In this document: positions 53,488 to 63,178 of the stretch, piece after piece | Numbering within the stretch: position 1 is the first letter of the stretch | Layout: each line of letters opens with the position of its first letter | Program-made: the position numbers and the translations under genes | NCBI GenBank assembly: GCA_002496565.1 | Contig: DAKJ01000009.1 | Location: forward strand, 131,576 to 195,575 | Length of the DNA stretch: 64,000 bases | Direction of reading: 5' to 3' | Source of the DNA: Methanosarcina sp. UBA289 | Lineage (GTDB): Archaea > Halobacteriota > Methanosarcinia > Methanosarcinales > Methanosarcinaceae | Notes under the pieces: model-generated | What the model was told of the DNA's origin: nothing | Seen by the model: the letters and a program-made list of their open reading frames with translations, nothing else | The model's database searches: none

Positions 53488-55209
53488 TTATTCGATTGAC
53501 ATAATTATGTCGCCAGGGGATACAGTGTCCCCTTCAGAAACGAAAATCTCTCTTACAATGCCTGAGTGGGGAGCATGAACAGCATTTTCCATTTTCATAG
53601 CTTCGATGACAGCAACTGTATCGCCCTCTGAAACAATGTCTTCGACCTTGACCTTAAGAGAGAGAACCATACCCTGCATTGAGATGCTCACAGCTCCTTT
53701 AACAGACTCTGCATTCGGCTTTTTGGAAGAAGCTTCAGATACGGAAATTCCTCCCCCAAGAGGCTCAATTCTAACCTCGTAGATCTCGTCATCCACTTCG
53801 ACCTTGAAATGAGTTGGGACTGTGTGCTCCTGCTGAACTGCAGGGACAGGGGCAACTATTGCGAGACTTTCTTCTTCCATTTCTCCTTTCAGGAACTTGG
53901 GGGCGATAGCTGGATAGAGAATATAGGTAAGAATATCTTCTTCAGATTTAGCAATGCCCATTTCCTCGGCTTCTTTTTTCCTTTTTTCATATTCAGGTTT
54001 AAGTAAATCGGCAGGGCGGCAGTGAATAGGTTCTTCGTCTCCGATTACCTTGCCTATTATTTCCGGGCTTATGGGAGCAGGAGGACGACCGTAAAGGCCG
54101 CGCACGTAATCCTTTACTTCTTTAGGTATAACTTTATAACGTTCGCCCATAAGCACATTAAGAACCGCCTGGGTGCCCACAATCTGGCTTGTTGGAGTTA
54201 CAAGAGGAGGATATCCAAGTTCCTCTCTAACCCTGGGCATTTCATAAAGTACAGCATCGTACTTGTCGAGAGCGTTTTGTTCCTTTAGCTGAGAGACGAG
54301 GTTAGAAAGCATTCCTCCTGGAATCTGGTAGATAAGCACGTTAGTATCGATCTGTTCGGAAATAGGGTCAAGTATGCCCCGGTATTTCTCTTTAAGAGTT
54401 TTGAAATACTTAACGACTTCTTCAAAAGCATTCAGATCCAGACCGGTATCGTAAGGGGTGCCTTTAAGGGCGGCTACGACTGTTTCAGTTGGAGGCTGAG
54501 AAGTTCCCCAGGCCAAGGGAGAAAGTGCAGTGTCAAGAATATCGACTCCTGAGCCACAGGCTGCCATATAGCTCATAGGAGCCATTCCGGAGGTACAGTG
54601 GCAGTGTAGAGAAATCGGAATGGAAATCTCTTTTTTCATGGCACTGATTATCTGGGTGGCGTCGTTTGGTGAAAGGAGACCTGCCATATCTTTGATACAG
54701 ATGGAATCGCACTCTAGTTCTTCAAGCTGTTTTGCAAGTTCAACATATTTATCAACAGTATGCACTGGACTTATGGTATAGCAGACCGTACCCTGTACGT
54801 GAGCACCAAGCCCTCTTGCCACTTTGATAGAGAATTCCATGTTCCGGACATCATTGACCGCATCAAAAATCCGGAAAATGTCAATTCCATTCTGATAAGA
54901 CTTAGTAATGAATTTCTCTACCACGTCATCCGAATAATGCCTGTACCCTACGAGATTCTGGCCCCTGAGCAGCATCTGAGCGTCGGTGTTATGCATTTCT
55001 TTTTTAATGTCCCTCAGGCGCTGCCAAGGATCTTCATTTAGATAGCGGATACAGCTGTCAAAGGTGGCGCCTCCCCACATTTCGAGGGAGAAATACCCGA
55101 TCTGGTCCAGTTGTTCAACCACTTCGAGCATGTCTCTTGTTCGCATTCTGGTTGCCAAGAGAGACTGATGTGCATCCCGGAGGATGGTTTCGGTAATTTT
55201 TACACTCAT
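53488..55209 (-). CDS. pycB: Pyruvate carboxylase subunit B (carboxyltransferase with biotin domain)
   Basis: The 573-residue protein has a TIM-barrel carboxyltransferase domain (ILRDAHQSLLATRMRTRDM, then LHCHCTSGM), a conserved C-terminal helical region, and a biotinyl domain ending EAMKMENAVHAPHSG with the biotinylated Lys. Separate PycA and PycB subunits are typical of methanogens. First gene of pycBA-birA; ribosome site GAGGT six bases before ATG. Confidence 0.95.
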   Translation of the reverse strand: MSVKITETILRDAHQSLLATRMRTRDMLEVVEQLDQIGYFSLEMWGGATFDSCIRYLNEDPWQRLRDIKKEMHNTDAQMLLRGQNLVGYRHYSDDVVEKFITKSYQNGIDIFRIFDAVNDVRNMEFSIKVARGLGAHVQGTVCYTISPVHTVDKYVELAKQLEELECDSICIKDMAGLLSPNDATQIISAMKKEISIPISLHCHCTSGMAPMSYMAACGSGVDILDTALSPLAWGTSQPPTETVVAALKGTPYDTGLDLNAFEEVVKYFKTLKEKYRGILDPISEQIDTNVLIYQIPGGMLSNLVSQLKEQNALDKYDAVLYEMPRVREELGYPPLVTPTSQIVGTQAVLNVLMGERYKVIPKEVKDYVRGLYGRPPAPISPEIIGKVIGDEEPIHCRPADLLKPEYEKRKKEAEEMGIAKSEEDILTYILYPAIAPKFLKGEMEEESLAIVAPVPAVQQEHTVPTHFKVEVDDEIYEVRIEPLGGGISVSEASSKKPNAESVKGAVSISMQGMVLSLKVKVEDIVSEGDTVAVIEAMKMENAVHAPHSGIVREIFVSEGDTVSPGDIIMSIE

Positions 55210-55379
55210 GGATGAACCTCTTAAAAACGAATCAAAATAACCGGTTTTACTATTCTTGATAGTAGACTTTGAATTTTTTTCGAGGGTTTCATTGAGATTC
55301 CGGAATTTTCCGGGTTAAGATTTTGATCCGTTTGAGTAAAGTGAATAAATCCTCAGATTGTGATTTTGGTACAATTTCA

Positions 55380-55439
55380 TGTGGTTTTACCGGAAAAGGG
55401 GGTTTTTCGGTTAAGTTTAGCCTACTTTCCGTAACCACA
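55380..55439 (-). promoter_or_regulatory. Structured element in the long leader of pycB
   Basis: TGTGGTT..AC.GGAAA and TTTCCGTAACCACA can pair around a G-rich loop, and an inner alternative ACCG.AAAA/TTTTCGGT (55389-55411) overlaps it. If the palindromic TATA-like GTATATAC (55528-55535) is the pycB promoter, the leader is about 295 bases and includes this element. The rest of 55210-55721 is AT-rich with no gene. Confidence 0.4.
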
Positions 55440-55721
55440 ACCAGAGGAAAATCAATTTTAGAGATACAAACGCAGTACTAGAAAGGCCTGCGCTGATAAG
55501 AATTCTTTAATATAGTATTGTTAACAAGTATATACTTTTCGGCCGTTAACATTAAAGAAAACGGTTTTTAGAAAAAGTTCAAAACTCGTAACTATTCCCT
55601 TCATTGAGATAAGGGACCTCTATTGGTTTTATGAATAAATTGTAATCCTAATTTAAGAATATTTTGCAGCGTTAAAATAAAAACCAGAAATATAAATTTC
55701 TTAGAATTTGTAGCCTGCAAG

Positions 55722-56678
55722 TTAAGCTTTTTGTTTTCTTCCTACAAAAAACCACTGATCGTAAGTTCCCTCAGAATCGGTATTATCTACAACCTCACCT
55801 TCAACTCCTACCCTGAGAAGGGCCCTGGCAAGAATTTCAATCTCAGGCTTGCTGCTAACAGTAAAAAGTATGAGAGCGCCCTCATTTGCGACCGCAACCG
55901 CTTCTCTAATAATATTTATCCACAATTCTTTATTGAACTCATAAACAAGCCCTAGCATAAATCCTATCACGGCATCAAAGCTTCCTGGCTCGAAATATAT
56001 GGAAAGAGCAGTTGCATCCATTACAACCGTTCGTTGAGGGTTCAAAACTCCCTGTTCAAGCCCCTGGCAGACTGTACATTTGTTAATTTCTACAGCCAGC
56101 GGGTTAAGCCCTAGTCTGTAAAGGGCAAGTGTGGACATCCCGTTTCCACAGCAGACTTCAAGTATCCTGCCTTTAGGATAAAAATCTTTTTTTTGAAGAA
56201 GATCGAAAATTTCTGCCACCTTTTTCACACGATTTTCAGAAAAAACGCTCCCATAAGACTCGGGTCTGACAGTGCAACCCTGACAGAGATTCCGATTTAC
56301 AAGCATAATCGAATAGTACTCATTAACGGCGTCTCGCCAGCTTTCCGAAGAAACCTCAACATCTCTTTCAGGGAGATTAAAAGTAAGGAGAGAATCTGTA
56401 AGAACCTCAAAATCTTTTTTTGAGCAAGCTTCCGCAAGAGCTCCTGTAAAAACTGACCAGAAATCTACAGGAACTTCTTCATCTGCTGCATTGAAAAGCA
56501 ACAACCCAAGTGTATGTTCTCCTTCCCGAACTCTAAGGAGCCTCATCCGGCGCTCCTCTGCATACCTCTGGACGCCTTTAAGATAGTCAAGAGTACGCTC
56601 AATAGTTCTCTGGGATAGATAATTATCCTCTATAAAATAGACCTCTTCATTAATGCCAAGGAGTTCCTGTAAAAGCAT
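55722..56678 (-). CDS. SAM-dependent methyltransferase with N-terminal extension
   Basis: The 318-residue protein has a C-terminal class I methyltransferase domain with ILEVCCGNGMSTLALYRLGLNPLAVEI (about 170-195) and MDATALSIYFEPGSFDAVIGF. The N-terminal ~150 residues (YFIEDNYLSQRTIERTLDYLKG; later NRNLCQGCTVRPESYG with two Cys) match no family I recognise and probably bind the substrate. It is a single gene; substrate unknown. Confidence 0.85.
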   Translation of the reverse strand: MLLQELLGINEEVYFIEDNYLSQRTIERTLDYLKGVQRYAEERRMRLLRVREGEHTLGLLLFNAADEEVPVDFWSVFTGALAEACSKKDFEVLTDSLLTFNLPERDVEVSSESWRDAVNEYYSIMLVNRNLCQGCTVRPESYGSVFSENRVKKVAEIFDLLQKKDFYPKGRILEVCCGNGMSTLALYRLGLNPLAVEINKCTVCQGLEQGVLNPQRTVVMDATALSIYFEPGSFDAVIGFMLGLVYEFNKELWINIIREAVAVANEGALILFTVSSKPEIEILARALLRVGVEGEVVDNTDSEGTYDQWFFVGRKQKA

Positions 56679-57253
56679 ATCTGTTTAGATTCAGATAATA
56701 TCATATCAAGATTTCGAAAAATAGATCTACACCTGACTCACTTCAGTGCCAATAACCGCTCCATGCCCAATAATCGAAAAAAAACTAGTGCCTACCAAAA
56801 AACTTACTTAACTGTTATAACTACGTGAACAAAATGGACAGCGTACTCCCCAGATGAGACTCGCGCAGTGAGAAAAGCAGCACACTAGAGAGTTACATAT
56901 CGTTAGCGCATTTTGAACCGAAACTCCGAGGCGGGACTGGATTAGATTGGATCGGTCTACAGAGCCGCAACTATGCCGGAAAGCGCCCAGTGGAATTAAG
57001 ATTATGTCACAACTTACTGAATGTTTACTATTCCCTGTACTCCCGAAATGGATACGGAAGCCCGAAGAGGAACTCAGGGTTAAATAAAAAACAAATGAGA
57101 AGCTCTGGAAAGTAAAATAAAGGAGAAAAAAGCTATTAAAAGCGAGAAAGAAAGTAAAAACCCCAATACAAGCAAAGTTATTTATAGAATCTGATTACAA
57201 AATCAGGGGTTATAAGCATATATATTAACAAATAAAGAAGATTGGAGGATAAT
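56679..57253. other. Intergenic region with a GC-rich island and the histone promoter
   Basis: The part 56821-57080 is clearly richer in G+C than other spacers here and has no long frame, which could mark a structured RNA or a gene remnant. Near the right end, TTATTTATAG (57177-57186) or CATATATATT (57217-57226) may be the TATA box of the histone gene, and CTGATT/AATCAG (57191-57206) is a 6-bp inverted repeat beside it. Confidence 0.45.
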
Positions 57254-57463
57254 ATGGCAAAAGTAATACCATTCGCACCAATTGAGCGTTTAATAAGGAC
57301 CGCAGGTGCTCATAGAGTTAGTGAGAGTGCGGGAATGGCCCTTACGGAAATTCTGGAAGAATACGGACTTGAGATCTCAAGAGAAGCAATAAAACTTGCA
57401 GAACACGCGGGCAGGAAAACTGTAAAAGCTGAAGATATAAAATTAGCAAAAGAGATGCTGTAA
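57254..57463 (+). CDS. Archaeal histone
   Basis: A 69-residue HMf-type histone: FAPIERLIRTAGAHRVSESA (helix 1 and loop), LTEILEEYGLEISREAIKLAEHAGRKTVKAEDIKLA (helices 2 and 3). It dimerises and wraps DNA into hypernucleosomes. GGAGG five bases before ATG decides the start against an in-frame TTG at 57242. It is a single gene with a strong terminator after it. Confidence 0.96.
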   Translation: MAKVIPFAPIERLIRTAGAHRVSESAGMALTEILEEYGLEISREAIKLAEHAGRKTVKAEDIKLAKEML

Positions 57464-57544
57464 ATTATACCGGATATAATTATACCGGACATCCCTTGAA
57501 TGCTATTTAACAGTGTATCTTGCTTAAGGGATAAAACAAAAAAT

Positions 57545-57567
57545 AAAATGCTGATACTCAGCATTTT
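57545..57567. terminator. Bidirectional hairpin terminator
   Basis: AAAATGCTGA and TCAGCATTTT form a perfect 10-bp stem with a TAC loop. The T-run on both strands serves the histone gene and the convergent ferredoxin gene. Confidence 0.85.
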
Positions 57568-57589
57568 CCTATTTTTTAGAAAAGATAAG

Positions 57590-57853
57590 TTATGCAGTTG
57601 CGGTTTCCAGAATTACTACGGTTAGGGATTCCACAGGGCAAATCTTTGAGCAGGCTCCACAGCGGATACATAGTTCTTCATTGATAGTTGCTACTCCGTT
57701 CAGGATCCGCATCGCCAGTTCAGTGGTATCTGGATCAAAATTATCACTCTTAATCAGTTTTGCATTTACAGGGCAAACAGAAGCACATATTCCGCACCCA
57801 ATGCATTTTTTGGACTGAACTATTTTTTTGTTTTTCTTATCTGCCTTTGCCAT
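57590..57853 (-). CDS. 2[4Fe-4S] ferredoxin, 87 residues
   Basis: The protein has CIGCGICASVCPVNA and CIRCGACSKICPVES, separated by a 34-residue helix-containing segment, and a basic Lys-rich start. It is an electron carrier or a detached subunit of an oxidoreductase; no partner gene is adjacent. Confidence 0.9.
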   Translation of the reverse strand: MAKADKKNKKIVQSKKCIGCGICASVCPVNAKLIKSDNFDPDTTELAMRILNGVATINEELCIRCGACSKICPVESLTVVILETATA

Positions 57854-58027
57854 TAAAAGTCACCTCAAAATATCCAGAGAACTGCCAAACAACGGAGTAA
57901 ACTACAAGAAGTTGTAAAAGCAGGAGCTGGGTGTAAATATAGTTGAAAATTTATATTTGATTTGTTGATATATATTTGGCATTTTTAAAATATATGAAGG
58001 TTTCGAAATAAACTTTTTCAAAAAATT

Positions 58028-58059
58028 GCTTGCTCGCAAGCCTTTTGAGAAAAGGCTTG
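58028..58059. promoter_or_regulatory. Two overlapping, mutually exclusive hairpins
   Basis: GCTTG-CTCG-CAAGC (58028-58041) and CAAGCCTTTT-GAG-AAAAGGCTTG (58037-58059) share CAAGC (58037-58041), so only one can form at a time. They lie in the 3' region of the minus-strand multidrug export gene and upstream of the ferredoxin gene. The longer one probably ends transcription of the export gene. Confidence 0.6.
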
Positions 58060-58123
58060 ATCGAAAACTCCTAGCAGAGCGGGCAATGATCAACCGACAA
58101 AATGTGGTTTGGTCAAAGGTAAA

Positions 58124-58636
58124 TTATACTCCCAGGACTAGATCAGCGAGACCTATGCCTGTTACAGTAACGGCAGTTACTACAATTCCTGCTATCATCA
58201 CCCCTGCAACAATTGCAGGCAGCGCATGCTTGAACTTGACCCCAAAAACAAATGCCGCTGCACAGCCAGACCAAGCCCCTGTAGCCGGCAGAGGTATGGC
58301 TACGAAGATCGTCAGTGCAAGGAGTCCGTATTTTTCAAAAGTCTCGGTATTGTTCCGGCGAGTCCTTGAGAAGAGCCAGGTGAAAAAATTGTCAAAGATC
58401 GAATAGCGTCTAAGATAATCCGAGACCGGCTCAAGGAAGAGCAGAAGAGGGATTACAGGAAGAAGGTTTCCAATTACTGAGAAGAAAAAAGCCTCGAAGG
58501 GCCCCATTCCATAAATACCCATTGCAACAGGAATTGCCCCTCTCAGTTCGGAAACGGGTATGGCTCCTATAATCAAAACTGCAAGCCAGTGGGGAACAGA
58601 CCCCAACATTTCTACTAATGCTATTTCAACAGACAT
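58124..58636 (-). CDS. Small multidrug export-family membrane protein (COG2426)
   Basis: The 170-residue protein has four to five hydrophobic segments and the family pattern AIPVSELRGAIPVAMG and FVAIPLPATGAWSGCAAAFVFG. The family is annotated as small multidrug export or phosphatase-like membrane protein, but transport has not been shown for archaeal members. Single gene. Confidence 0.88.
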   Translation of the reverse strand: MSVEIALVEMLGSVPHWLAVLIIGAIPVSELRGAIPVAMGIYGMGPFEAFFFSVIGNLLPVIPLLLFLEPVSDYLRRYSIFDNFFTWLFSRTRRNNTETFEKYGLLALTIFVAIPLPATGAWSGCAAAFVFGVKFKHALPAIVAGVMIAGIVVTAVTVTGIGLADLVLGV

Positions 58637-58755
58637 GGTAATCAGGATTTATTAATTCTGTAGGCTTCATTTTATAAAAGAAGGCCGAATTCAAGCCCCT
58701 TCAATCTCTTTAGAGAGATTGGGTATGAGAAGCTTTATTGCGATTCATTAAAAAT

Positions 58756-59760
58756 TTAATCGGAATTGGAAAGCGCAAAATGCGCGAGTAAAGCTTCTAG
58801 CTGGATCTTTTCAGTAGCTCCTTCAGTGAGCCTGAAATCGATCTCACCTATTATGTCTACAAGTTCGACAATGCGCTTTTCAGAGAGCCCGAGATCCAAA
58901 ATCATCCGGTTATCCATTTCGGAGATTGACCTGTAAATCTGTCCAATTATATCTTCCCCAGAAAGGCCCTCCTCATAGAGCAACCTGTTAAGTTCCTTCC
59001 GAGCAGCCCTGAAATTTCCACGCAGGGCAGTTTCAATCAAGTTTCTGATATCTTCCGGATTTGCAGTTGCAGTAGTCCTATAAATGGTTTCCCTGGATAT
59101 AGGTTTTTCCGGCTCAACAAAAGCAGCAGCCTGGAGAGAATTCACGGCTTTTCTCATATCACCCTGGGCTACGTATATAAGAGCTTCATATCCGTCTTCA
59201 GTAACGGTCAAGTCCTGAGCTTTAGCTATGTATTTAAGGCGTTTCCTGATAGCCTCATCAGAAAGACGCCTGAACCTGAAGACTGCACAGCGAGACTGGA
59301 TAGGCTCAATAATCCTGGAAGAGTAATTACAGGATAGAATAAACCGACAGTTACTGCTGAAACGCTCCATTGTCCGCCGGAGTGCAGATTGAGCATCTGA
59401 AGTCAGTGCATCAGCTTCATCCAGGAAGATAATCTTGAACTCCGCCCCTCCCATAGGAACAGTTTTTGCGAAGTTTTTGATTTTTGTCCGGACAACGTCA
59501 ATCCCTCTTTCATCCGATGCATTGAGTTCTATAAAGTTTTCACGCCAGAGATCTTCCCCGAAAATCTCTCTTGCAATCGAGACTGCAGAGGCTGTTTTTC
59601 CGACCCCGGGTGGTCCTGAAAACAGGAGGTGGGGGAGATTTTTTGTCGCTACATAAGACTTCAGCCTTTCGATTGCTTCTTCCTGCCCTGTAACCTGGTC
59701 CAGCCGGACAGGCCTGTATTTTTCAATCCAGATCTCTTCTTTAATCGTAGAGTCCTCCAT
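58756..59760 (-). CDS. rfcS: Replication factor C small subunit
   Basis: RfcS, with the large subunit, loads the PCNA clamp onto primed DNA. The 334-residue AAA+ protein shows EKYRPVRLDQVTGQEEAIE, Walker A GPPGVGKTA, Walker B FLDEADALT, sensor 1 LSCNYSS and the SRC motif PIQSRCAVFRF with arginine finger. ATG 59760 is preferred to an in-frame GTG at 59772; the transcript may be nearly leaderless, with TATA-like ATATTTAAAC just upstream. Confidence 0.95.
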   Translation of the reverse strand: MEDSTIKEEIWIEKYRPVRLDQVTGQEEAIERLKSYVATKNLPHLLFSGPPGVGKTASAVSIAREIFGEDLWRENFIELNASDERGIDVVRTKIKNFAKTVPMGGAEFKIIFLDEADALTSDAQSALRRTMERFSSNCRFILSCNYSSRIIEPIQSRCAVFRFRRLSDEAIRKRLKYIAKAQDLTVTEDGYEALIYVAQGDMRKAVNSLQAAAFVEPEKPISRETIYRTTATANPEDIRNLIETALRGNFRAARKELNRLLYEEGLSGEDIIGQIYRSISEMDNRMILDLGLSEKRIVELVDIIGEIDFRLTEGATEKIQLEALLAHFALSNSD

Positions 59761-60242
59761 TAATGCTTGCACTTTATTTAGAGAAGATGATATTTAAACT
59801 TTTGAATATTTGTGATTATTAAATACTTGTGATTCTTACTAGATATCGATTTTTATTTCAAAGAACATATATTCAGAGAAATTGCATGCTTCGTCTGAAG
59901 TAAATAGAAAACAAAGCATAAAAGAATAACATAGCTTAAAAATTATACATATTATGATTAAAAATAGTACGGAAAATTTGGAAATTAAAAGTTATTCAAC
60001 TACACTTTCAAAGAATAAGTAAATTGGATGTCAATGAAATACATAAATAATTTTCTTATACAATTAATTAAAATCATTCATATTAGATAGTCTGGAATTG
60101 AGAATAAAAGAATTAACCAAAACTATCAAAGAAATGGCTCTGACACTTAAATATTCAAAGTAGGTATCACGACAGAACACACTGCACAGAAGAAAGATCT
60201 ACTAAGGAAGAAAAAAGAGAAGAAAGATCTAACACAGAAAAA
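59761..60242. other. AT-rich intergenic region
   Basis: Contains the rfcS promoter at its left end and a T-poor, A-rich sequence elsewhere; no gene or clear repeat is seen. Confidence 0.4.
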
Positions 60243-60788
60243 TTAATCCATGTAGACAGTATGCAGAGTTTCATAGATCGGTCCTTTCGGGGTCAGTGTG
60301 CTTTTCTTTAAAAGCACTTTATTTACCCACATAGTACCAATTTCTATATCCTTTAACTCTTTTACTATGTTTATGAATGAGTTTTTCTGCTCCTTCTTGA
60401 GGAATTTCACTCTGGCAAGAGTAGCATGAGCAGTAAATTCCCGGTCATCTTTTTCGAATTTGAAAGGTTCTAGTAAATTCTCTACATTGTCGTGTAACGC
60501 CCTGAAATTTCCGGTTGCCCCCAGCCAGAGGACTCTGGGATTCGAAGGTTTGGGGAAAACTCCAAGTCCCCCTACTTTTGCTTCGAAAGGCTCGCATGTG
60601 ATAGAATCGAGAGCTGCGGAAATTGCAGAAACTCGTGATTCTTCCACGTTCCCCAGGAACTTCAAAGTTATGTGAACGAGCTCAGGATCAACAAACTTCA
60701 GATCAAAACCAGAGAATCTTTCCTGAAGCTCTCGAATCTTCTCAGTAAAACCGGGGTTTAATTCCACTGCAATAAATGTCCTGATCAA
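60243..60788 (-). CDS. thpR: RNA 2',3'-cyclic phosphodiesterase
   Basis: The ~181-residue 2H phosphoesterase has two His motifs: HITLKFLG (about residue 40) and HATLARVK (about 123). ThpR (LigT family) hydrolyses 2',3'-cyclic phosphate ends of RNA to 2'-phosphates. TTG 60788 (MIRTFIAVEL), with GGTG six bases upstream, fits the family; the frame also has a TTG at 60800. It is often next to the CCA-adding enzyme, which is absent here. Confidence 0.88.
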   Translation of the reverse strand: MIRTFIAVELNPGFTEKIRELQERFSGFDLKFVDPELVHITLKFLGNVEESRVSAISAALDSITCEPFEAKVGGLGVFPKPSNPRVLWLGATGNFRALHDNVENLLEPFKFEKDDREFTAHATLARVKFLKKEQKNSFINIVKELKDIEIGTMWVNKVLLKKSTLTPKGPIYETLHTVYMD

Positions 60789-61210
60789 AACATTCACCAA
60801 TCTTAATTGAAAAACGTAACAGAAAAATCTTCCTGTTAACTTTTCTCTGAAAAATTGAGTTTAGATCCCGTATTTGAAGGAATTGTAAACCCTCATGGAG
60901 ACTTTGTAAAAAAAGAATAAAGGAAAAGAGTACAAAAAAGTAGAAAGGAAATAAGTGAAATCGAAGTAGTTAGAGGGCAATTATAATATATAAGAGATAG
61001 GTACTGAGTGGTAAATAAGCTTAAGTATTTATAAAGTAGACCTTAATGTTAACCTAAAGTAAACTATTCCAATCCAGAAAAAACGCTAAATTAAAAAATA
61101 ATAACCGTAATTTAAGAAAATAATGTTAGCTCAAAAAATAATATTAACTTTAAAGATAAAAAAGTGGAGCCACAAATCGGTTGCTGCAAAAAGAAAAAGC
61201 GGTGGATCAC
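60789..61210. other. AT-rich divergent intergenic region
   Basis: Contains the promoters of thpR (minus) and the diadenylate cyclase (plus). Near 61090-61150 the sequence consists of similar AAAAATAATnTTA units. No gene is seen. Confidence 0.4.
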
Positions 61211-62086
61211 ATGGATAGAGCACGTATAATTGCAGAAACGGCAGCCCGTATTTCCAGAGAACTTAATGCTGCCGCAATTATGGTTTCCGGAGAGGTGAGT
61301 TTTGAAGGGATCGAAACTGGGGGAATTCCGGTATATTACATTTCCATGCGCCCGAAAAGCATAATAGACCATCTGGTCTCCACTGGAAAGGATGGAAAAA
61401 ACCCTTTAAAAGAGCTAGGTGACCAGATAAACCGCGAAGCTTCAGGAAATTCTGACCACCTTCAGCAGGCTGCCGCCATAGAATACGTGCTTGGAGAGCA
61501 GGAAGGCGGGGTTATTGTAGGCGTAGTAGAAACCCGCGGCTCCAGTTCGATTATTGTACATAACCTCGATGAAAATCCCTTTGTAAAAGCGATGAAGGAA
61601 TGCCAGGAGAGGATAAAGCCAGAAGTGATAAGCGCAATTATGAAAATCTCTTTTGATATTGTGCTGACAGGCAGGGAAGGCAAGAAAATAGGAGCAGCCT
61701 TCATTATAGGTGATTCCGAAGAGGTTCTGAAACGCTCTCACCAGCTAATACTGAATCCTTATGCAGGCCACGATGAGACTTACCGGACTATCCTTGACAA
61801 GAAAAACTGGGAATCCATAAAGGAATTTTCCCAGCTTGACGGAGTTTTTGTGGTAGATGAAAACGGCATTATTCATGCCGCAGGTCGCTACCTTGACGTT
61901 GATGCGAAAAACATAGATATCGAGAAAGGACTGGGAGGCAGGCATGTTTCGGCAGCCGCAATCAGCAGAGATACGGTTGCAATCGCAGTTACGGTATCCG
62001 AGTCTGGCGGGATTCTAAGGGTCTATAAAGACGCGAAAGAAATAATCTGCATGGAATGCCTGAAGCCGGCAGTAAGATATATCTAA
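61211..62086 (+). CDS. dacZ: Diadenylate cyclase (DacZ-type)
   Basis: DacZ makes cyclic di-AMP from two ATP. The 291-residue protein has an N-terminal pyruvate-kinase-like alpha/beta domain (about 1-170) and a DisA_N cyclase domain (about 175-285): LDGVFVVDENGIIHAAGRYLDV and LGGRHVSAAAISRDT, where the DG and GxRH motifs hold the catalytic residues. Archaeal DacZ is essential or important for osmotic balance in haloarchaea. ATG 61211 with GGTGGATC upstream is preferred to the in-frame TTG at 61181. Confidence 0.85.
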   Translation: MDRARIIAETAARISRELNAAAIMVSGEVSFEGIETGGIPVYYISMRPKSIIDHLVSTGKDGKNPLKELGDQINREASGNSDHLQQAAAIEYVLGEQEGGVIVGVVETRGSSSIIVHNLDENPFVKAMKECQERIKPEVISAIMKISFDIVLTGREGKKIGAAFIIGDSEEVLKRSHQLILNPYAGHDETYRTILDKKNWESIKEFSQLDGVFVVDENGIIHAAGRYLDVDAKNIDIEKGLGGRHVSAAAISRDTVAIAVTVSESGGILRVYKDAKEIICMECLKPAVRYI

Positions 62087-62305
62087 TTCTGAGGAGAAGA
62101 GACTTTTTCCTCAGATAATTTCTAATTACATGCCTTTTTAAATTGCAGACTTTCTGAGAGCAGATACTTTCCAATAGGATGTGTAAAGAATAAGGTCAGC
62201 ACATAGACTCATAAATGAAGAGAAATAGATTCATAGTCATATTAAGAAATAAAGAAAGTGGGGATTCCTAAATATGTGGGGAAATAAAGAAAATGGGGAA
62301 ATTTC

Positions 62306-63025
62306 ATGAGAAGACAACTTTTATACATTCCTTTTAGCCTTACATTTCTTCTTCTTCTGATCCTTATTGTGATTTTCGGGCTTAGTTTTCTCTTTTTCGG
62401 AGTAGTTATTTCCGCTTTTACGAAAATTGGCTTCTCTATAGGAGATGCACTCATTATCTTGTTACTGTCTCTCCTAGGAAGCGGCATAAATATCCCTCTG
62501 GCAACCCTCAAATCCGATACCCCGGTAGTTAGAGATACTTATGTTCGTGTTTTTGGCGTACCTTACAGGGTTCCGTTCCGGCGTGTGATAAGAAATGAAA
62601 CGACAATTGCTGTGAACGTAGGAGGAGCGGTTATTCCAGTTCTGATTTCAGCTTACCTTCTTATAAAGTTCCCTTCTTCTCTCCTGCTTGCAGGAGCCGG
62701 CATCTTAATAGTTGCAGTTATAACTCATTCCGTAGCAAAGCCGATTCGTGGGATAGGTGTCGCAACCCCGGCCCTTGTCCCGCCTCTTGCAGCTGCCCTT
62801 ACTGCGATTTTATTGACGTCAATAATTCATATTCCGGACTGCCCGGTTGACCAGTGCCGTGTTGTCACAGCCTATGCAGGAGGAGTGCTCGGAACCCTTA
62901 TTGGAGCCGATCTTCTGAACTTAGGAAAAATTAAGAACCTTGGAGCTCCGGTTGCAAGCATAGGAGGGGCAGGAACCTTTGATGGAATCTTTTTGAGCGG
63001 ATTTATTGCGCTTCTCTTGATCTAA
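62306..63025 (+). CDS. DUF1614 membrane protein
   Basis: The 239-residue protein has about six to seven membrane helices and the DUF1614 motifs LGSGINIPLATLKSD, AVNVGGAVIPVLISAYL and ASIGGAGTFDGIFLSGFIALLL. Conserved Asp, Asn and Gly residues in the helices resemble a transporter or membrane hydrolase, but the function is unknown. It follows dacZ on the same strand after 219 bases. Confidence 0.88.
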   Translation: MRRQLLYIPFSLTFLLLLILIVIFGLSFLFFGVVISAFTKIGFSIGDALIILLLSLLGSGINIPLATLKSDTPVVRDTYVRVFGVPYRVPFRRVIRNETTIAVNVGGAVIPVLISAYLLIKFPSSLLLAGAGILIVAVITHSVAKPIRGIGVATPALVPPLAAALTAILLTSIIHIPDCPVDQCRVVTAYAGGVLGTLIGADLLNLGKIKNLGAPVASIGGAGTFDGIFLSGFIALLLI

Positions 63026-63178
63026 CAAGGAATTAGTTAACAGAGGCCAAGAGCAGTCACAAGGTTAAAAATGTGAAGAAAATGGGCTGAAAAAGAAAAG
63101 GGAAGAGAAAAAGGAAGAGAAGAAGAGGCAAATTTAAAGAGATCACTCTCTTTTAATCTAATTTTCAGGATATTTCTC

